Notes under the pieces: model-generated
Seen by the model: the letters and a program-made list of their open reading frames with translations, nothing else
The model's database searches: none
Told to the model about the DNA's origin: nothing
Translations under genes and position numbers: made by a program
Shown here: positions 15,514 through 24,529 of the stretch, piece after piece
Layout of the letters: the number at the start of each line of letters is the position of its first letter
How positions within the stretch are numbered: position 1 is the first letter of the stretch
DNA from: Paenarthrobacter histidinolovorans
GTDB lineage: Bacteria > Actinomycetota > Actinomycetes > Actinomycetales > Micrococcaceae
Assembly: GCF_014647595.1 (NCBI RefSeq)
Contig: NZ_BMPM01000004.1
Location: 1 to 64,000, forward strand
DNA length: 64,000 nt
Direction of reading: 5' to 3'

Positions 15514-16353
15514 ATGCCAGCCAGCACCGCACTTGTTACCGGCGCCTCCACAGGTATCGGATTTGAGACGGCCATTGCCTTGGCGTCCGCGGGTTTCACT
15601 GTCTATGCAGGTGCGCGCCGCGTGGACCGGATGGAGCCCCTGAAGGACTACGGGATAACAGTGCTTCACCTCGACGTGACTTCCGAGGAATCAATGGCGT
15701 CAGCGGTGGCGCAGGTGGTGGCCGCCCACGGACGGGTGGACGTGCTGGTCAACAACGCCGGCTATGGTTCCTACGGTTCGCTCGAGGAGGTCCCCCTCGC
15801 TGAGGGAAGGCGGCAGTTCGAGGTCAATGTCATGGGCCTTGCACGGATGACCCAGCTGGTTCTTCCGCGAATGCGGGCGGCAGGGACGGGCCGGATCATC
15901 AATGTGGCGTCCATCGGTGGAAAGATCTACGAGCCGCTGGGGGCCTGGTACCACGGCACCAAGTTCGCCGTGGAGGGAATGAGCGACTCACTGCGCCTGG
16001 AGTTGAAGCCGCACGGCATCGACGTCGTCATCATTGAGCCATCAGGGACCGACACCGAATGGGGCACTATCGCCGGCGAGGGACTGCTGGCCACATCAGG
16101 CGGCGGTCCGTACGCCGACCAGGCGCATGTTGTTGCGGCAGCGCTGGCATCCACCTCGGGTGACGGCCACGTGCTTTCCACTCCGGCAAGGGTGGTGGCA
16201 AAAGCCATCCTCCGGGCCGCAAAGGCAAAACGCCCCAGGACCCGCTACCCGGTGGGGCGGGGGGCCTGGAGCGTTCTGGCAATGCGAAGGATTCTTCCGG
16301 ACAGGGCGTTCGACGCCGTGTTCCTGAACTTCTACAAAGGACTGGCCGGCTAG
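15514..16353 (+). CDS. Short-chain dehydrogenase/reductase
   Basis: A 279-residue classical SDR of unknown substrate. AAGGACG (15503-15509) supports ATG 15514. Motifs: [37 protein letters not shown], active Ser in [13 protein letters not shown] and Tyr/Lys in [17 protein letters not shown]. The region after the active site ([17 protein letters not shown]) and the C-terminal basic segment ([19 protein letters not shown]) resemble the 17-beta-hydroxysteroid/retinol-like 'SDR5C' oxidoreductases common in soil actinobacteria. It reads away from gnd and ends tail-to-tail with cysE with a four-base overlap. No metabolic link to either neighbour is evident. Confidence 0.88.
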   Translation: MPASTALVTGASTGIGFETAIALASAGFTVYAGARRVDRMEPLKDYGITVLHLDVTSEESMASAVAQVVAAHGRVDVLVNNAGYGSYGSLEEVPLAEGRRQFEVNVMGLARMTQLVLPRMRAAGTGRIINVASIGGKIYEPLGAWYHGTKFAVEGMSDSLRLELKPHGIDVVIIEPSGTDTEWGTIAGEGLLATSGGGPYADQAHVVAAALASTSGDGHVLSTPARVVAKAILRAAKAKRPRTRYPVGRGAWSVLAMRRILPDRAFDAVFLNFYKGLAG

Positions 16354-16934
16354 ATGCGGTATTCGATGTAGTACTCCGCCGGATCCACGGCGGGCTTCGT
16401 TTCGGACCTGGCATCACGGTGCCTCCAGGTCGCTGGAATCCCGGTGATGATCGACTCCGGTGGGGCGTCCTTCACCACAACGGCATTGGCACCCACTGCA
16501 CTGTCCGCTCCGATGGTGATCGGGCCCAGCACCTTGGCGCCGGCACCAATGGTGACCCGGTCACCAATGGTGGGGTGGCGCTTTACCTTGGCAAGGGAGC
16601 GGCCGCCGAGGGTGACACCGTGATAAATCATCACGTCATCACCAATCTCCGACGTCTCACCGATAACGACACCCATGCCGTGATCAATGAAGAACCTGCG
16701 GCCGATCGTGGCCCCGGGGTGGATCTCGATGCCCGTCAGGAACCTCGCGAGCTGCGAAATCAGGCGCGCCGGAAACCGGAGCGCCGGGTTTTGCCAGAGC
16801 TTGTGGGTCAGGCGGTGCGCCCAGATGGCATGCAATCCGGAGTATGCGAAAAAGTTCTCAAAAGAACCTCGCGCCGCCGGGTCGTGTGACCGGGCGGCGT
16901 CGAGGTCTTCCTTAAGTCTTGCGAAGAAGCTCAC
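16350..16934 (-). CDS. cysE: Serine O-acetyltransferase
   Basis: A 194-residue enzyme that acetylates L-serine with acetyl-CoA, the first step of cysteine synthesis. The N-terminal helical part ([20 protein letters not shown]) is short, as in the epsilon-proteobacterial/actinobacterial type, and is followed by the left-handed beta-helix of hexapeptide repeats: [60 protein letters not shown]. The catalytic His-Asp region is [10 protein letters not shown]. It lies 41 bases downstream of cysK on the same strand, so the two form an operon and their products can assemble into the cysteine synthase complex; the C-terminus ends in Ile (EYRI), the residue that normally inserts into the CysK active site. 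Confidence 0.95.
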   Translation of the reverse strand: MSFFARLKEDLDAARSHDPAARGSFENFFAYSGLHAIWAHRLTHKLWQNPALRFPARLISQLARFLTGIEIHPGATIGRRFFIDHGMGVVIGETSEIGDDVMIYHGVTLGGRSLAKVKRHPTIGDRVTIGAGAKVLGPITIGADSAVGANAVVVKDAPPESIITGIPATWRHRDARSETKPAVDPAEYYIEYRI

Positions 16935-16975
16935 AAAGACCTTTCTACAGGAAACGAAGGTGTGCGGGCGTTGTG

Positions 16976-17911
16976 TTAGCCGCGGATGTCATCAAACAGC
17001 ACGGTGGAGATGTAGCGCTCTCCGAAGTCACAGACGACGGCCACGATCAGCTTGCCGGCATTCTCCGGACGCTTTGCGAGTTCGAGCGCGGCCCACACGA
17101 TGGCACCGGAGGAGATGCCGCCAAGGATGCCTTCGCGGGCGCCGAGGTCCCGGGCAACCCGCACGGAGTCCTCAAGGGTGGCGTCAAGGACTTCGTCGTA
17201 GACGTTGGTGTCCAGGATCTCGGGGACAAAGTTGGCGCCGATTCCCTGGATCTTGTGGGGACCGGGAGCTCCACCGTTGAGGATGGCCGAATCCTTGGGC
17301 TCGACCGCCACAATCTGGACTCCGGGCTTGCGTTCCTTGAGAACCTGTCCCACACCGGTGATGGTGCCACCGGTTCCGATGCCCGCTACGAAGATGTCAA
17401 CTTCGCCGTCGGTGTCGTTCCAGACTTCCTCGGCCGTGGTGGCGCGGTGGATCGCCGGGTTTGCCTCGTTGGCGAACTGCTGTGCCCAGATGGAGTTCTC
17501 CGTGGTGGCGACGATCTCCTGGGCCTTCTCGACAGCTCCCCGCATGCCTTCGGAGCCGGGGGTCAGGACAATTTCGGCACCATAGGCGCGCAGCATGACA
17601 CGGCGCTCGGTGGACATGGTTTCGGGCATGGTCAGGATGACCTTGTAACCGCGTGCCGCGCCCACGAGTGCGAGGGCGATGCCAGTGTTACCCGAAGTAC
17701 CCTCGACGATCGTTCCGCCCGGCTTCAAGGCACCGGACTTTTCGGCGGCGTCAATGATGGCCACACCGATGCGGTCCTTGACGCTGTTGGCGGGGTTGTA
17801 GAACTCAAGCTTGACAGCAACCTGGGCGTCAAGGCCCTCGGTCAGCCGGTTCAAGCGAACCAGCGGGGTGCGGCCGACCAGCTGAGTAACGTCGTCGTAG
17901 ATCCTTGCCAT
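16976..17911 (-). CDS. cysK: Cysteine synthase A (O-acetylserine sulfhydrylase)
   Basis: A 311-residue PLP enzyme that makes cysteine from O-acetylserine and sulfide. The PLP-binding Lys is in [19 protein letters not shown], the substrate loop is [19 protein letters not shown], and the phosphate-binding glycine loop is [18 protein letters not shown]. The central asparagine loop [19 protein letters not shown] is also intact. Length is typical. The gene is first in the cysK-cysE pair; the ATG is preceded by only a weak purine stretch. No T-box or other sulfur-responsive leader is recognisable in the 66 bases to msrA. Confidence 0.97.
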   Translation of the reverse strand: MARIYDDVTQLVGRTPLVRLNRLTEGLDAQVAVKLEFYNPANSVKDRIGVAIIDAAEKSGALKPGGTIVEGTSGNTGIALALVGAARGYKVILTMPETMSTERRVMLRAYGAEIVLTPGSEGMRGAVEKAQEIVATTENSIWAQQFANEANPAIHRATTAEEVWNDTDGEVDIFVAGIGTGGTITGVGQVLKERKPGVQIVAVEPKDSAILNGGAPGPHKIQGIGANFVPEILDTNVYDEVLDATLEDSVRVARDLGAREGILGGISSGAIVWAALELAKRPENAGKLIVAVVCDFGERYISTVLFDDIRG

Positions 17912-17978
17912 GAAAATTTACGCCTATCTCTGAAGAGGGAATGCTGAGGTCAGCCTAACCAGCCGGATCGAAACCCTG

Positions 17979-18503
17979 CTAAGCAGTAAGCCATGCAGAG
18001 TAATATTTCCGGGCCTTTGCCAGCTTGGGGTTAATGATCACCTGGCAGTATCCCTGGTACGGAAACTTTGCATAGTAATTCTGGTGGACATCCTCGGCTT
18101 CGTAGAAGTCCGGAAGTGGCACCACTTCAGTCACAATCGGATCGGACCACAACGCCTGGGCGCGTTCGATGGCTTCTTCGAACAAGACCTTCTCTTCGGT
18201 GGTGGTGTAGAACATCGAGGACCGGTACTGGGTTCCGACGTCATAGCCTTGCCGGTTCAAGGTGGTGGGGTCGTGAAGGGCGAAGAACATGTCCAGGATG
18301 ACTTCGTCCGGAACAACGGTTTCATCGAACGTCACCGCGACGACCTCCGCGTGGCCAGTGGTCCCGGAGCACACTTCGTAGTAATCAGGATTGCGGACAT
18401 GGCCGCCGGTGTAGCCGGAGACCACCGAGCTGACGCCACGGGTTTTCTGGTAAACGGCATCCAGGCACCAGAAGCAGCCGCCGCCAAGTACGAAAGTTTT
18501 CAT
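17979..18503 (-). CDS. msrA: Peptide-methionine (S)-S-oxide reductase
   Basis: A 174-residue cytosolic repair enzyme that reduces methionine-S-sulfoxide in proteins and as free amino acid. The catalytic motif GGGCFWCLDAVYQKTRGV starts at residue 7 and includes both Cys of the GCFWC box; further conserved parts are GYTGGHVRNPDYYEVCSGTT and GHAEVVAVTFDE. The usual C-terminal resolving Cys is absent from the last 20 residues; the remaining candidates are the second Cys of GCFWC and the Cys in YEVCSGTTG. GAAGAGAA precedes the ATG. It lies upstream of cysK in the same direction, giving a small sulfur-themed group, though a 66-base gap leaves room for a separate cysK promoter. Confidence 0.95.
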   Translation of the reverse strand: MKTFVLGGGCFWCLDAVYQKTRGVSSVVSGYTGGHVRNPDYYEVCSGTTGHAEVVAVTFDETVVPDEVILDMFFALHDPTTLNRQGYDVGTQYRSSMFYTTTEEKVLFEEAIERAQALWSDPIVTEVVPLPDFYEAEDVHQNYYAKFPYQGYCQVIINPKLAKARKYYSAWLTA

Positions 18504-18627
18504 GTTCTCTTCAATGGTTGGGATGGCCTGATGATTCCCGTTTCACCTTACGGGAGAATTACGGCACCGGGCAGGTACACCAGTGGTCGGGACTGCCTGA
18601 AGCGGCACGGTAGTGAAGAATAGGGAT

Positions 18628-19554
18628 ATGGAAGCAGTGAACACTGGCATTTCTGATGCGGATTCCGTCGAAGATGACGAAACAGAACACGACGACACAG
18701 TTGGGGCCAGCGGTGAGCCTACCCTCGGCCAGGTGTTGTTGGCTGTTGAAGAGCTCTGGCCAGAGTCCCTCGCCGAGGATTGGGATGAAGTCGGCCTGGT
18801 CGTCGGGCGTCCTACTGTCCCGGTGACCAAAGTTCTCTTTGCCGTGGATCCCACTTTGGCTGTGATCGATGAGGCCATCGAATGGGGGGCCGAACTTCTC
18901 ATCACCCACCATCCCTTGCTGCTCAAGGGCGTGAACTCGGTTGCGGCGACCTCCGCGAAAGGCCTCGCCGTGCACCGGCTCATTGAGGCCGGAACGGGTT
19001 TGCTCACTGTGCACACGAACGGTGACTCGGCCGTTGGGGGAGTGTCTGACGTCCTGGCAGATGCCTTCGGGCTGGAGAACGTGGCGCCGCTGACCCAGGC
19101 ATCCAATGGACTCCCGGAAGAAGGGATCGGCAGGGTGGGAGATCTTCCGGAGCTTGAAACCCTGGGCGACTTCGCAGCCCGGGTCTTTGAAATGCTGCCC
19201 GCCGTTGCGGGCGGGGTACGCGTTGCCGGCGACAAAGACGGGCTGGTTCGGCGCGTGGCTGTCTGCGGCGGTGCCGGAGACAGCTTGTTCGACGCCGTGC
19301 GGGCCAACCATGCCGATGTGTACGTTACGGCGGACATGCGGCACCATCCGGCCTCCGAGGCGCGCGAGGGGGCCACCAACGGGCGGCCGTACTTGATCGA
19401 CGTATCGCATTTCGCGAGTGAATGGTTGTGGCTTCCCGCTGCCGCCGAAGCGCTGGGCAACGTGCTCTCGGACCAGGGCTACGACGTCGATATCCGCGTC
19501 AGCAGCACCAACAGTGACCCTTGGGACTTCATACTGACTCCCGGCGGCGACTAG
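18628..19554 (+). CDS. Nif3-like dinuclear metal-centre protein (DUF34)
   Basis: A 308-residue protein of the widespread NIF3/DUF34 family, with suggested roles as a GTP cyclohydrolase-I-like hydrolase or metal-insertion factor; the exact function is unsettled. After an acidic N-terminal tail of about 30 residues, the metal ligands appear in LLITHHPLLLKGVNSVAA, VHTNGDSAVGGVSDVLADAF and near the end IDVSHFASEWLWLP. An insert between the halves carries GVRVAGDKDGLVRRVAVCGG. Starts at GTG 18613 and GTG 18637 are alternatives; none has a strong ribosome binding site. The next gene is the Rv2229c-like coiled-coil protein, matching the Rv2230c-Rv2229c order of mycobacteria, and the two are probably co-transcribed. 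Confidence 0.9.
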   Translation: MEAVNTGISDADSVEDDETEHDDTVGASGEPTLGQVLLAVEELWPESLAEDWDEVGLVVGRPTVPVTKVLFAVDPTLAVIDEAIEWGAELLITHHPLLLKGVNSVAATSAKGLAVHRLIEAGTGLLTVHTNGDSAVGGVSDVLADAFGLENVAPLTQASNGLPEEGIGRVGDLPELETLGDFAARVFEMLPAVAGGVRVAGDKDGLVRRVAVCGGAGDSLFDAVRANHADVYVTADMRHHPASEAREGATNGRPYLIDVSHFASEWLWLPAAAEALGNVLSDQGYDVDIRVSSTNSDPWDFILTPGGD

Positions 19555-19612
19555 AGTCTAGGAAAGAGCCGGACCTGATCTCCAGGGCCGGCGGCGACAA
19601 GCGGAGGTAAGC

Positions 19613-20350
19613 GTGGCGAAAGCAGCACCGGCAGAACAACTGAAATTGCTTGAACTGCAGGGGCTCGATGCCAAGCTCAAGTCACTGGCCGGACGCCGGA
19701 AGGTGCTGGAAAACGATCCTCGCATCACTGACCTGACGGACGCCCTCAGCGTCGCCAATGGTGAGCTCGGGGCGGCCAAAATCGCCGTCCACGACGCCGA
19801 AACCGAACTGCGCCGCGCTGAGGCCGACGTCGAACAGGTTGCATCCCGTATCGAGCGCGATGAAACCAGGCTGAACAGCGGAACCGGGCTGTCCAAGGAC
19901 CTGGTGGCGCTGCAGAACGACATTGCCTCACTCAACAAGCGACGTTCCGACCTCGAAGACGTTGAGCTGGAAATTCTGGAACGTCTGGATACCCTGCGTG
20001 AACGCCAGGCTGCCCAGCAAGCCATCGTTGACGATATCCAGGGTTCTTTTGGCAGCATCCGCGCCGAATTGGACGAAGCGATCGCGGAGATCTCGGCTGA
20101 AGAAACGGTGGTTCGCGGTCAGCGGGCAGCTTTCGCCGAGGCATTGGACGCCGGGATGCTCGCGGTCTACGAAAAGACCATAGCCAAGCGGGGAGTCGGT
20201 GCTGCCCGGCTGTTCCACGGAAAGTCTGAAGGCTCGGGCATGATGCTCAGCCCGGGCGACCTTGCCGAGGTCAAAGCCGCTGCGGACGACGACATCGTTT
20301 TCTGCCCGGACTCCGGCGTCATCCTGGTCCGTTCAGCCGAGTGGAACTGA
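19613..20350 (+). CDS. Coiled-coil protein with degenerate C4 zinc ribbon (Rv2229c-like)
   Basis: A 245-residue protein; GGAGGTAAG precedes GTG 19613. Residues about 5-170 are an almost continuous coiled coil (for example LELQGLDAKLKSLAGRRKVL and EQVASRIERDETRLNSG). The C-terminus corresponds to the zf-RING_7/DUF164 ribbon, whose usual two Cys-x2-Cys pairs are here nearly gone: the first pair region reads FHGKSEGSGMMLSPGDLAEV and the second VFCPDSGVILVRSAEWN, leaving one Cys. It therefore cannot bind zinc in the family's normal way. It follows the Nif3 gene by 58 bases. The family's role is unknown; a nucleic-acid-binding function has been suggested for related proteins. Confidence 0.88.
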   Translation: MAKAAPAEQLKLLELQGLDAKLKSLAGRRKVLENDPRITDLTDALSVANGELGAAKIAVHDAETELRRAEADVEQVASRIERDETRLNSGTGLSKDLVALQNDIASLNKRRSDLEDVELEILERLDTLRERQAAQQAIVDDIQGSFGSIRAELDEAIAEISAEETVVRGQRAAFAEALDAGMLAVYEKTIAKRGVGAARLFHGKSEGSGMMLSPGDLAEVKAAADDDIVFCPDSGVILVRSAEWN

Positions 20351-20363
20351 CCCGGGCACGACG

Positions 20364-21128
20364 CTAGCTGGACAGGATGATGTTCAGGGCGTGCGGCTTG
20401 CGGGCAGCGCCTTCAACCAGTTCTGCGGTCCAGATTTCGCGGGCGGCCTTGAGGAGCTGATCCGGAGTTCCCGGTGCCTTGCCGCGCCTGGTCAGCAAAT
20501 GCCGCGCCAGTTCACCCCTGGTGTGTTTGGCGAAGTGGCTCACCACTGTGCGCTTGCCGTTCGCCTCGTTGAACACGTTCACGTTCACCGTCTGCCCGGC
20601 CGGGGGAGCCCAGGCCGCTGCGTAGGTGCTGGAGCGGCAGTCCACCAGCAGTTCGCCGTCGACCCGCTGGGCGAGCGTGGCGTTCAGTTGCGGCTTCCAA
20701 TAAGAGGCGAGGCGTCCGACGTCGGGCAGTGCGGTTCCCATCGACAGCCGGTAGGCGGGCACGTGGTCGCCAAAGCCGATGACGCCCCACAAGGCGGACA
20801 CCACCAGGATGGACTCCGTCGCCTTGCGTCTTTGGGCCGGGGTCATGCTTTTGTAGCCAAGGGCGTCGTAAAGGACCCCTGAATAGACCTGGTGCGCGGG
20901 GGCTGCCGGTTCGGCATGCAGGCGCGTATTGCGTTCGACGTCGTCCCGAAGCGAGGCGCCGACGCCCAGTAACGCCAGGGCATCCTCGTGCGCGCTCACT
21001 GTCCCCAAAGCTTCCAGAACCTTGGCCCGGTACGGGTTCAACTCCGGGAAGCTCAGCGACTCCCATTCAATGGCGGGTCCTTTGAGGGCGGGGGTCTTGC
21101 CTTCTGAGGGCGGCAGGAGAATCAGCAC
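20364..21128 (-). CDS. yaaA: YaaA family protein (peroxide stress / DUF328)
   Basis: A 254-residue protein of the YaaA family, known in E. coli to lower intracellular free iron during peroxide stress and to bind DNA. Characteristic segments are MLILLPPSEGKTPALKGPAI at the N-terminus, YSGVLYDALGYKSMTPAQRR, VVSALWGVIGFGDHVPAYRL, DCRSSTYAAAW and VVSHFAKHTRGELARHLL. The GTG start at 21128 has no ribosome binding site, but TAATAT (complement of 21135-21140) lies six bases before it, so a leaderless transcript starting at the GTG is likely. It converges on the zinc-ribbon gene with a 13-base gap and diverges from the RNase P RNA gene. Confidence 0.92.
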   Translation of the reverse strand: MLILLPPSEGKTPALKGPAIEWESLSFPELNPYRAKVLEALGTVSAHEDALALLGVGASLRDDVERNTRLHAEPAAPAHQVYSGVLYDALGYKSMTPAQRRKATESILVVSALWGVIGFGDHVPAYRLSMGTALPDVGRLASYWKPQLNATLAQRVDGELLVDCRSSTYAAAWAPPAGQTVNVNVFNEANGKRTVVSHFAKHTRGELARHLLTRRGKAPGTPDQLLKAAREIWTAELVEGAARKPHALNIILSS

Positions 21129-21180
21129 CAGTCGATATTACCGGTGACTTGGACCGACCTGGACGCCGGTAGACTGTAGG

Positions 21181-21573
21181 GCGGATGGGTTGACCAGGCG
21201 GCCGCGCGTCACGAAAGTGGCTCGAGGAACGTCCGGGCTCCACAGAGCAGGGTGGTGGGTAACGCCCACTCGGGGTAACCCGCAGGCCAGTGCCACAGAG
21301 AACAGACCGCCTGCGTTCCGGTATTGCACCGGAGCAGCAGGTAAGGGTGAAACGGCGGTGTAAGAGACCACCAGCTCCCTGGGTGACCGGGGAGGCTAGG
21401 TAAACCCCACCCGGAGCAAGGCCAGACAGGACACGTTCGAGGGCTGCTCGCCCGAGTGTCCGGGTAGGCTGCTGGAGGGCGTCGGCAACGGCGTTCGTAG
21501 ATGGATGGCCGCCTCTCCCTTTCCGGTAACGGATCGGGATGACAGAACCCGGCGTATCGGTCAACCCATCCAT
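21181..21573 (+). ncRNA. rnpB: RNase P RNA, bacterial type A
   Basis: The catalytic RNA of RNase P, which removes 5' leaders from tRNA precursors. The conserved core is visible: GAGGAACGTCCGGGCTC near 21224 and, at the other end, ACAGAACCC at 21543. The ends pair to form P1: GGATGGGTTGACC (21183-21195) with GGTCAACCCATCC (21559-21571). About 390 nt, normal for a high-GC type A RNA. The exact ends are inferred from P1. Confidence 0.95.
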
Positions 21574-21673
21574 TTATGACTGCCGGGATCACGGGCGTGT
21601 GAGTGATTTCACGCCTCCGGGAGGTTATTGCTCCTTCCTTGCGCCCTAGAATGGTTAGTGAACGTAGATGTTC

Positions 21674-21712
21674 TGCCGCCGGGACTGCGTTCGCAGCCGG
21701 CGGATTTTCTTT
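21674..21712 (+). terminator. Hairpin terminator between rnpB and gap
   Basis: CCGCCGG (21676-21682) pairs with CCGGCGG (21697-21703), with an inner CTGC/GCAG stem around a GTTC loop, followed by ATTTTCTTT. It is 100 bases after the rnpB 3' end, so it either ends read-through from rnpB or attenuates a transcript leading into gap. Confidence 0.75.
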
Positions 21713-21836
21713 GCTCTCGTTCAAGGCGCTGTGGGTGGACCGAAGCCCGCCGGCGCATGTGCCGCAGGACTACTCCGGGCGGCCGCTGCCATCTGCATAC
21801 GAGGACGTATGTGGTTGACCCAAGGAAGGTAGTTCT

Positions 21837-23324
21837 GTGAGCCAGACGTCAGATTCTTGTCTTGATAAGTGGATGGGCCGGGAGGCTCTCGCCGAGGCCA
21901 TGATTCCGGTGATCGGCCGGTTGTACCGGGAAAACAACGTGGTCACCAGCATCCACGGCCGGAGCTTGATCAACAAATCCACCATGAACATCCTCAAGGC
22001 CCACCGCTTTGCACGCCGGATGAGCAACCACGAGCTCCTGCTCGAAGAGACCGCACCCTTGCTGAACGCCCTGTCCGAGCTGGAGCTCGGTGCAGCAGCC
22101 ATCGATATTGCACGTTTGACGGAAAAGTACCGGGCAGAAGGCAATGGCGCCTCCCTGGACGAGTACTTGCGCTCCGAGCTCGCGGAGATCGTTGGCAAGC
22201 GCGGCGCTGACGACCGCACCAGCACCGACGTCGTTCTCTACGGCTTCGGGCGTATCGGCCGTCTGCTGGCACGCATCCTCATCGAAAAGGCCGGTGGCGG
22301 CCACGGCCTCCGCTTGCGCGCCATCGTGGTCCGCAAGGGTGCCGACAACGACCTCGTGAAGCGTGCGAGCCTCCTGCGCCGCGACTCCGTTCACGGATCC
22401 TTCGAAGGCACCATCCGCGTGGATGAGGAAGCCAACACCATCACCGCCAACGGCGTCCAGGTCCAGGTCATCTACTCGGACAACCCCGCAACTGTCGATT
22501 ACACCGCGTACGGCATCAAGGACGCCTTGGTTGTTGACAACACCGGACGGTGGCGCGACGCCGATGGCCTCTCCCAGCACCTGCAGAGCAAGGGCGTTGC
22601 CCGCGTCCTGCTGACGGCGCCGGGCAAGGGTGACCTCAAGAACATTGTTCACGGCATCAACCACCGCGACATCAATGACGACGACAAGATCGTCACCGCG
22701 GCGTCATGCACCACGAACGCCATCACTCCCGTGCTGAAGGCCATCAACGACAAGTTCGGCATCATTCACGGCCACGTCGAGACAGTTCACTCGTTCACCA
22801 ACGACCAGAACCTGATCGACAACTTCCACAAGGGCGACCGCCGCGGACGCTCGGCTGCGCTGAACATGGTCATCACGGAGACCGGTGCTGCCAAGGCGGT
22901 GGCCAAGGCCCTCCCTGAACTGCAGGGCAAGCTCACAGGCAATGCCATCCGAGTACCTACCCCGGACGTCTCTATGGCCATCCTGAACCTCAACCTCGAG
23001 AAGGGCACCACGCGGGACGAAGTCAACGACTTCCTGCGTGAAATGTCGCTGCACTCGGATCTCCGCAAGCAGATCGACTACATTGATTCCCCCGATGTCG
23101 TCTCGACGGACTTCGTCGGTTCCCGTCGGGCCGGCATCGTCGATGGACTCGCCACCATCTCCAACGACAAGAACCTCGTGCTGTACGTCTGGTACGACAA
23201 CGAGTTCGGCTACTCCTGCCAGGTTGTCCGCGTGATGGAAGAAATGGCTGGCGTGAACCCGCCGTCGTTCCCGGCCCGGGACGTCATCGCTCCTATTGCC
23301 GTGCTCGAAACAGCCGGCGCCTAA
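21837..23324 (+). CDS. Glyceraldehyde-3-phosphate dehydrogenase, long GapB-like form
   Basis: A 495-residue GAPDH that interconverts glyceraldehyde 3-phosphate and 1,3-bisphosphoglycerate. AAGGAAGG (21822-21829) precedes GTG 21837. It is about 155 residues longer than the usual glycolytic enzyme: residues 1-125 are a helical extension (including EALAEAMIPVIGRLYRENNV), then the NAD fold VLYGFGRIGRLLARILIEK, the catalytic Cys in VTAASCTTNAITPVLKAIND and the C-terminal VWYDNEFGYSCQVVRV. The extension and GFGRIGR context resemble GapB of Corynebacterium glutamicum, which works mainly in gluconeogenesis. A second, glycolytic gap would be expected elsewhere in the genome. It is monocistronic, followed by a 13-bp hairpin. 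Confidence 0.93.
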   Translation: MSQTSDSCLDKWMGREALAEAMIPVIGRLYRENNVVTSIHGRSLINKSTMNILKAHRFARRMSNHELLLEETAPLLNALSELELGAAAIDIARLTEKYRAEGNGASLDEYLRSELAEIVGKRGADDRTSTDVVLYGFGRIGRLLARILIEKAGGGHGLRLRAIVVRKGADNDLVKRASLLRRDSVHGSFEGTIRVDEEANTITANGVQVQVIYSDNPATVDYTAYGIKDALVVDNTGRWRDADGLSQHLQSKGVARVLLTAPGKGDLKNIVHGINHRDINDDDKIVTAASCTTNAITPVLKAINDKFGIIHGHVETVHSFTNDQNLIDNFHKGDRRGRSAALNMVITETGAAKAVAKALPELQGKLTGNAIRVPTPDVSMAILNLNLEKGTTRDEVNDFLREMSLHSDLRKQIDYIDSPDVVSTDFVGSRRAGIVDGLATISNDKNLVLYVWYDNEFGYSCQVVRVMEEMAGVNPPSFPARDVIAPIAVLETAGA

Positions 23325-23343
23325 GTCCACAAGACTTAACAAG

Positions 23344-23381
23344 GGTTTCCCGGCCGGGTCACTGGAAACGGCCGGGAAACC
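23344..23381. terminator. 13-bp perfect hairpin after gap
   Basis: GGTTTCCCGGCCG (23344-23356) and its exact complement (23369-23381) flank a 12-base loop, 20 bases after the gap stop. There is no T-run, so it is a likely but non-canonical terminator or mRNA end stabiliser. Confidence 0.6.
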
Positions 23382-23398
23382 TGACCAGAATGGGACTC

Positions 23399-23608
23399 AT
23401 GGAAAACGAATCAACGATGGAACATGAGACCACGCTGGAGCACGCCCTTGACGTCGCCAAGGCCAACCACAAACAAGCCCAGAAGCTTCTGGACCAGGCC
23501 ATTGCGGCCAATACTGCAGGGGACGTCACCGACGAGCGCGTTGAGCAACTGAGGGGACTGCTGGCTCTTGCCACCGAGGACCTCCAACGCGTGACGCGCG
23601 AGCAATAA
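23399..23608 (+). CDS. Small helical hypothetical protein
   Basis: A 69-residue open frame from ATG 23399 (ATG 23390 is also possible) that I do not recognise. The composition is acidic and strongly helical, e.g. TLEHALDVAKANHKQAQKLL and DERVEQLRGLLALATEDLQR, with heptad-like spacing of Leu/Ala, suggesting a short coiled coil. Codon choice agrees with neighbouring genes, but no ribosome binding site is evident. It begins only a few bases after the hairpin that follows gap and could be translated from the gap mRNA if that hairpin is read through. Confidence 0.5.
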   Translation: MENESTMEHETTLEHALDVAKANHKQAQKLLDQAIAANTAGDVTDERVEQLRGLLALATEDLQRVTREQ

Positions 23609-23728
23609 CCGGACTGTTTCGGCCTCTGTGTAGTGTGACTTCTCCTACACATTGTGGATACCGACTCTGACTGTCGGGGCCTTGTCCTACGCTCGTAAGA
23701 CACTGCCTGCCCCGTTGGATGGAGTCCC

Positions 23729-24529
23729 TTGAGCATCACCTGGTCCGCCTATAAACGCGCCCGCCGCCGTTCCCGTCAAGCGTGGGCGGTTCTGGCACTG
23801 GCTGCCGCTGCCATCGTCGCCGGGCTGTCCTGGTTCTTCACCACAGGCCAGTTTGAAGCAGGACAACCCGCGCAGTCGGGAACCAGCGAAGCCCCCGTCT
23901 ACAACCCCCAGTGGATGAAGCCCGTGCGCGGTGCGGCGCCTGTGGCCGCCGAAAAAGCTACAGAAGCCCTGGAGCGGCTGCAGGTCAAGGGGCGGGCAGC
24001 GAAAACGGACTACGACAGGGCCGCCTTCGGACAAGCGTGGGCTGATGCGGACCGGAATGGTTGCGATACCCGGAACGACATCCTCCGGCGCGACCTGAGC
24101 GACGTTGAATTCACAGACGGTTCCACCTGCAAGGTGGCTTCCGGAACGTTGAATGAGCCCTACACGGGGCGGCGAATAGCCTTCACAAGAGGGCAGGACA
24201 CCAGTTCGGCCGTGCAAATTGACCACGTAGTGGCGTTGGCCGACGCGTGGCAAAAAGGTGCCCAGCAGTTGACCATCCAGCAGAGGCAGACTCTGGCCAA
24301 CGATCCCTTGAATTTGATAGCGGCAGACGGCCCGGCAAACGTCAAGAAAGGTGCAGGCGACGCCGCGACCTGGCTGCCGGCCAACAAGAACTTCCGTTGC
24401 CACTATGTTGCCCGGCAGATCTCGGTGAAGACCGCCTACCGGCTATGGGTCACCCAAGCAGAGAAAGACGCCATGAAGGGCGTTCTAAGTTCCTGTCCGG
24501 AACAGCAAACGATCTACAACGCCAGGTGA
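23729..24529 (+). CDS. Membrane-anchored or secreted HNH nuclease (DUF1524/GmrSD C-terminal-like)
   Basis: A 266-residue protein with start TTG 23729, supported by GGATGGAG (23717-23724). A basic N-terminus (YKRARRRSRQ) precedes one hydrophobic helix (AWAVLALAAAAIVAGLSWFF), so the rest is outside the membrane, either anchored or released. The catalytic half has VQIDHVVALADAWQKGAQ (the DHVV of the His-metal nuclease finger), NDPLNLIAADGPANVKKG and AATWLPANKNFRCHYVARQI, as in extracellular actinobacterial HNH proteins related to the DUF1524 domain. Likely roles are scavenging of external DNA as nutrient or competition; there is no neighbouring immunity-like gene. Its last 16 bases overlap the convergent acyltransferase-like gene. 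Confidence 0.88.
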   Translation: MSITWSAYKRARRRSRQAWAVLALAAAAIVAGLSWFFTTGQFEAGQPAQSGTSEAPVYNPQWMKPVRGAAPVAAEKATEALERLQVKGRAAKTDYDRAAFGQAWADADRNGCDTRNDILRRDLSDVEFTDGSTCKVASGTLNEPYTGRRIAFTRGQDTSSAVQIDHVVALADAWQKGAQQLTIQQRQTLANDPLNLIAADGPANVKKGAGDAATWLPANKNFRCHYVARQISVKTAYRLWVTQAEKDAMKGVLSSCPEQQTIYNAR

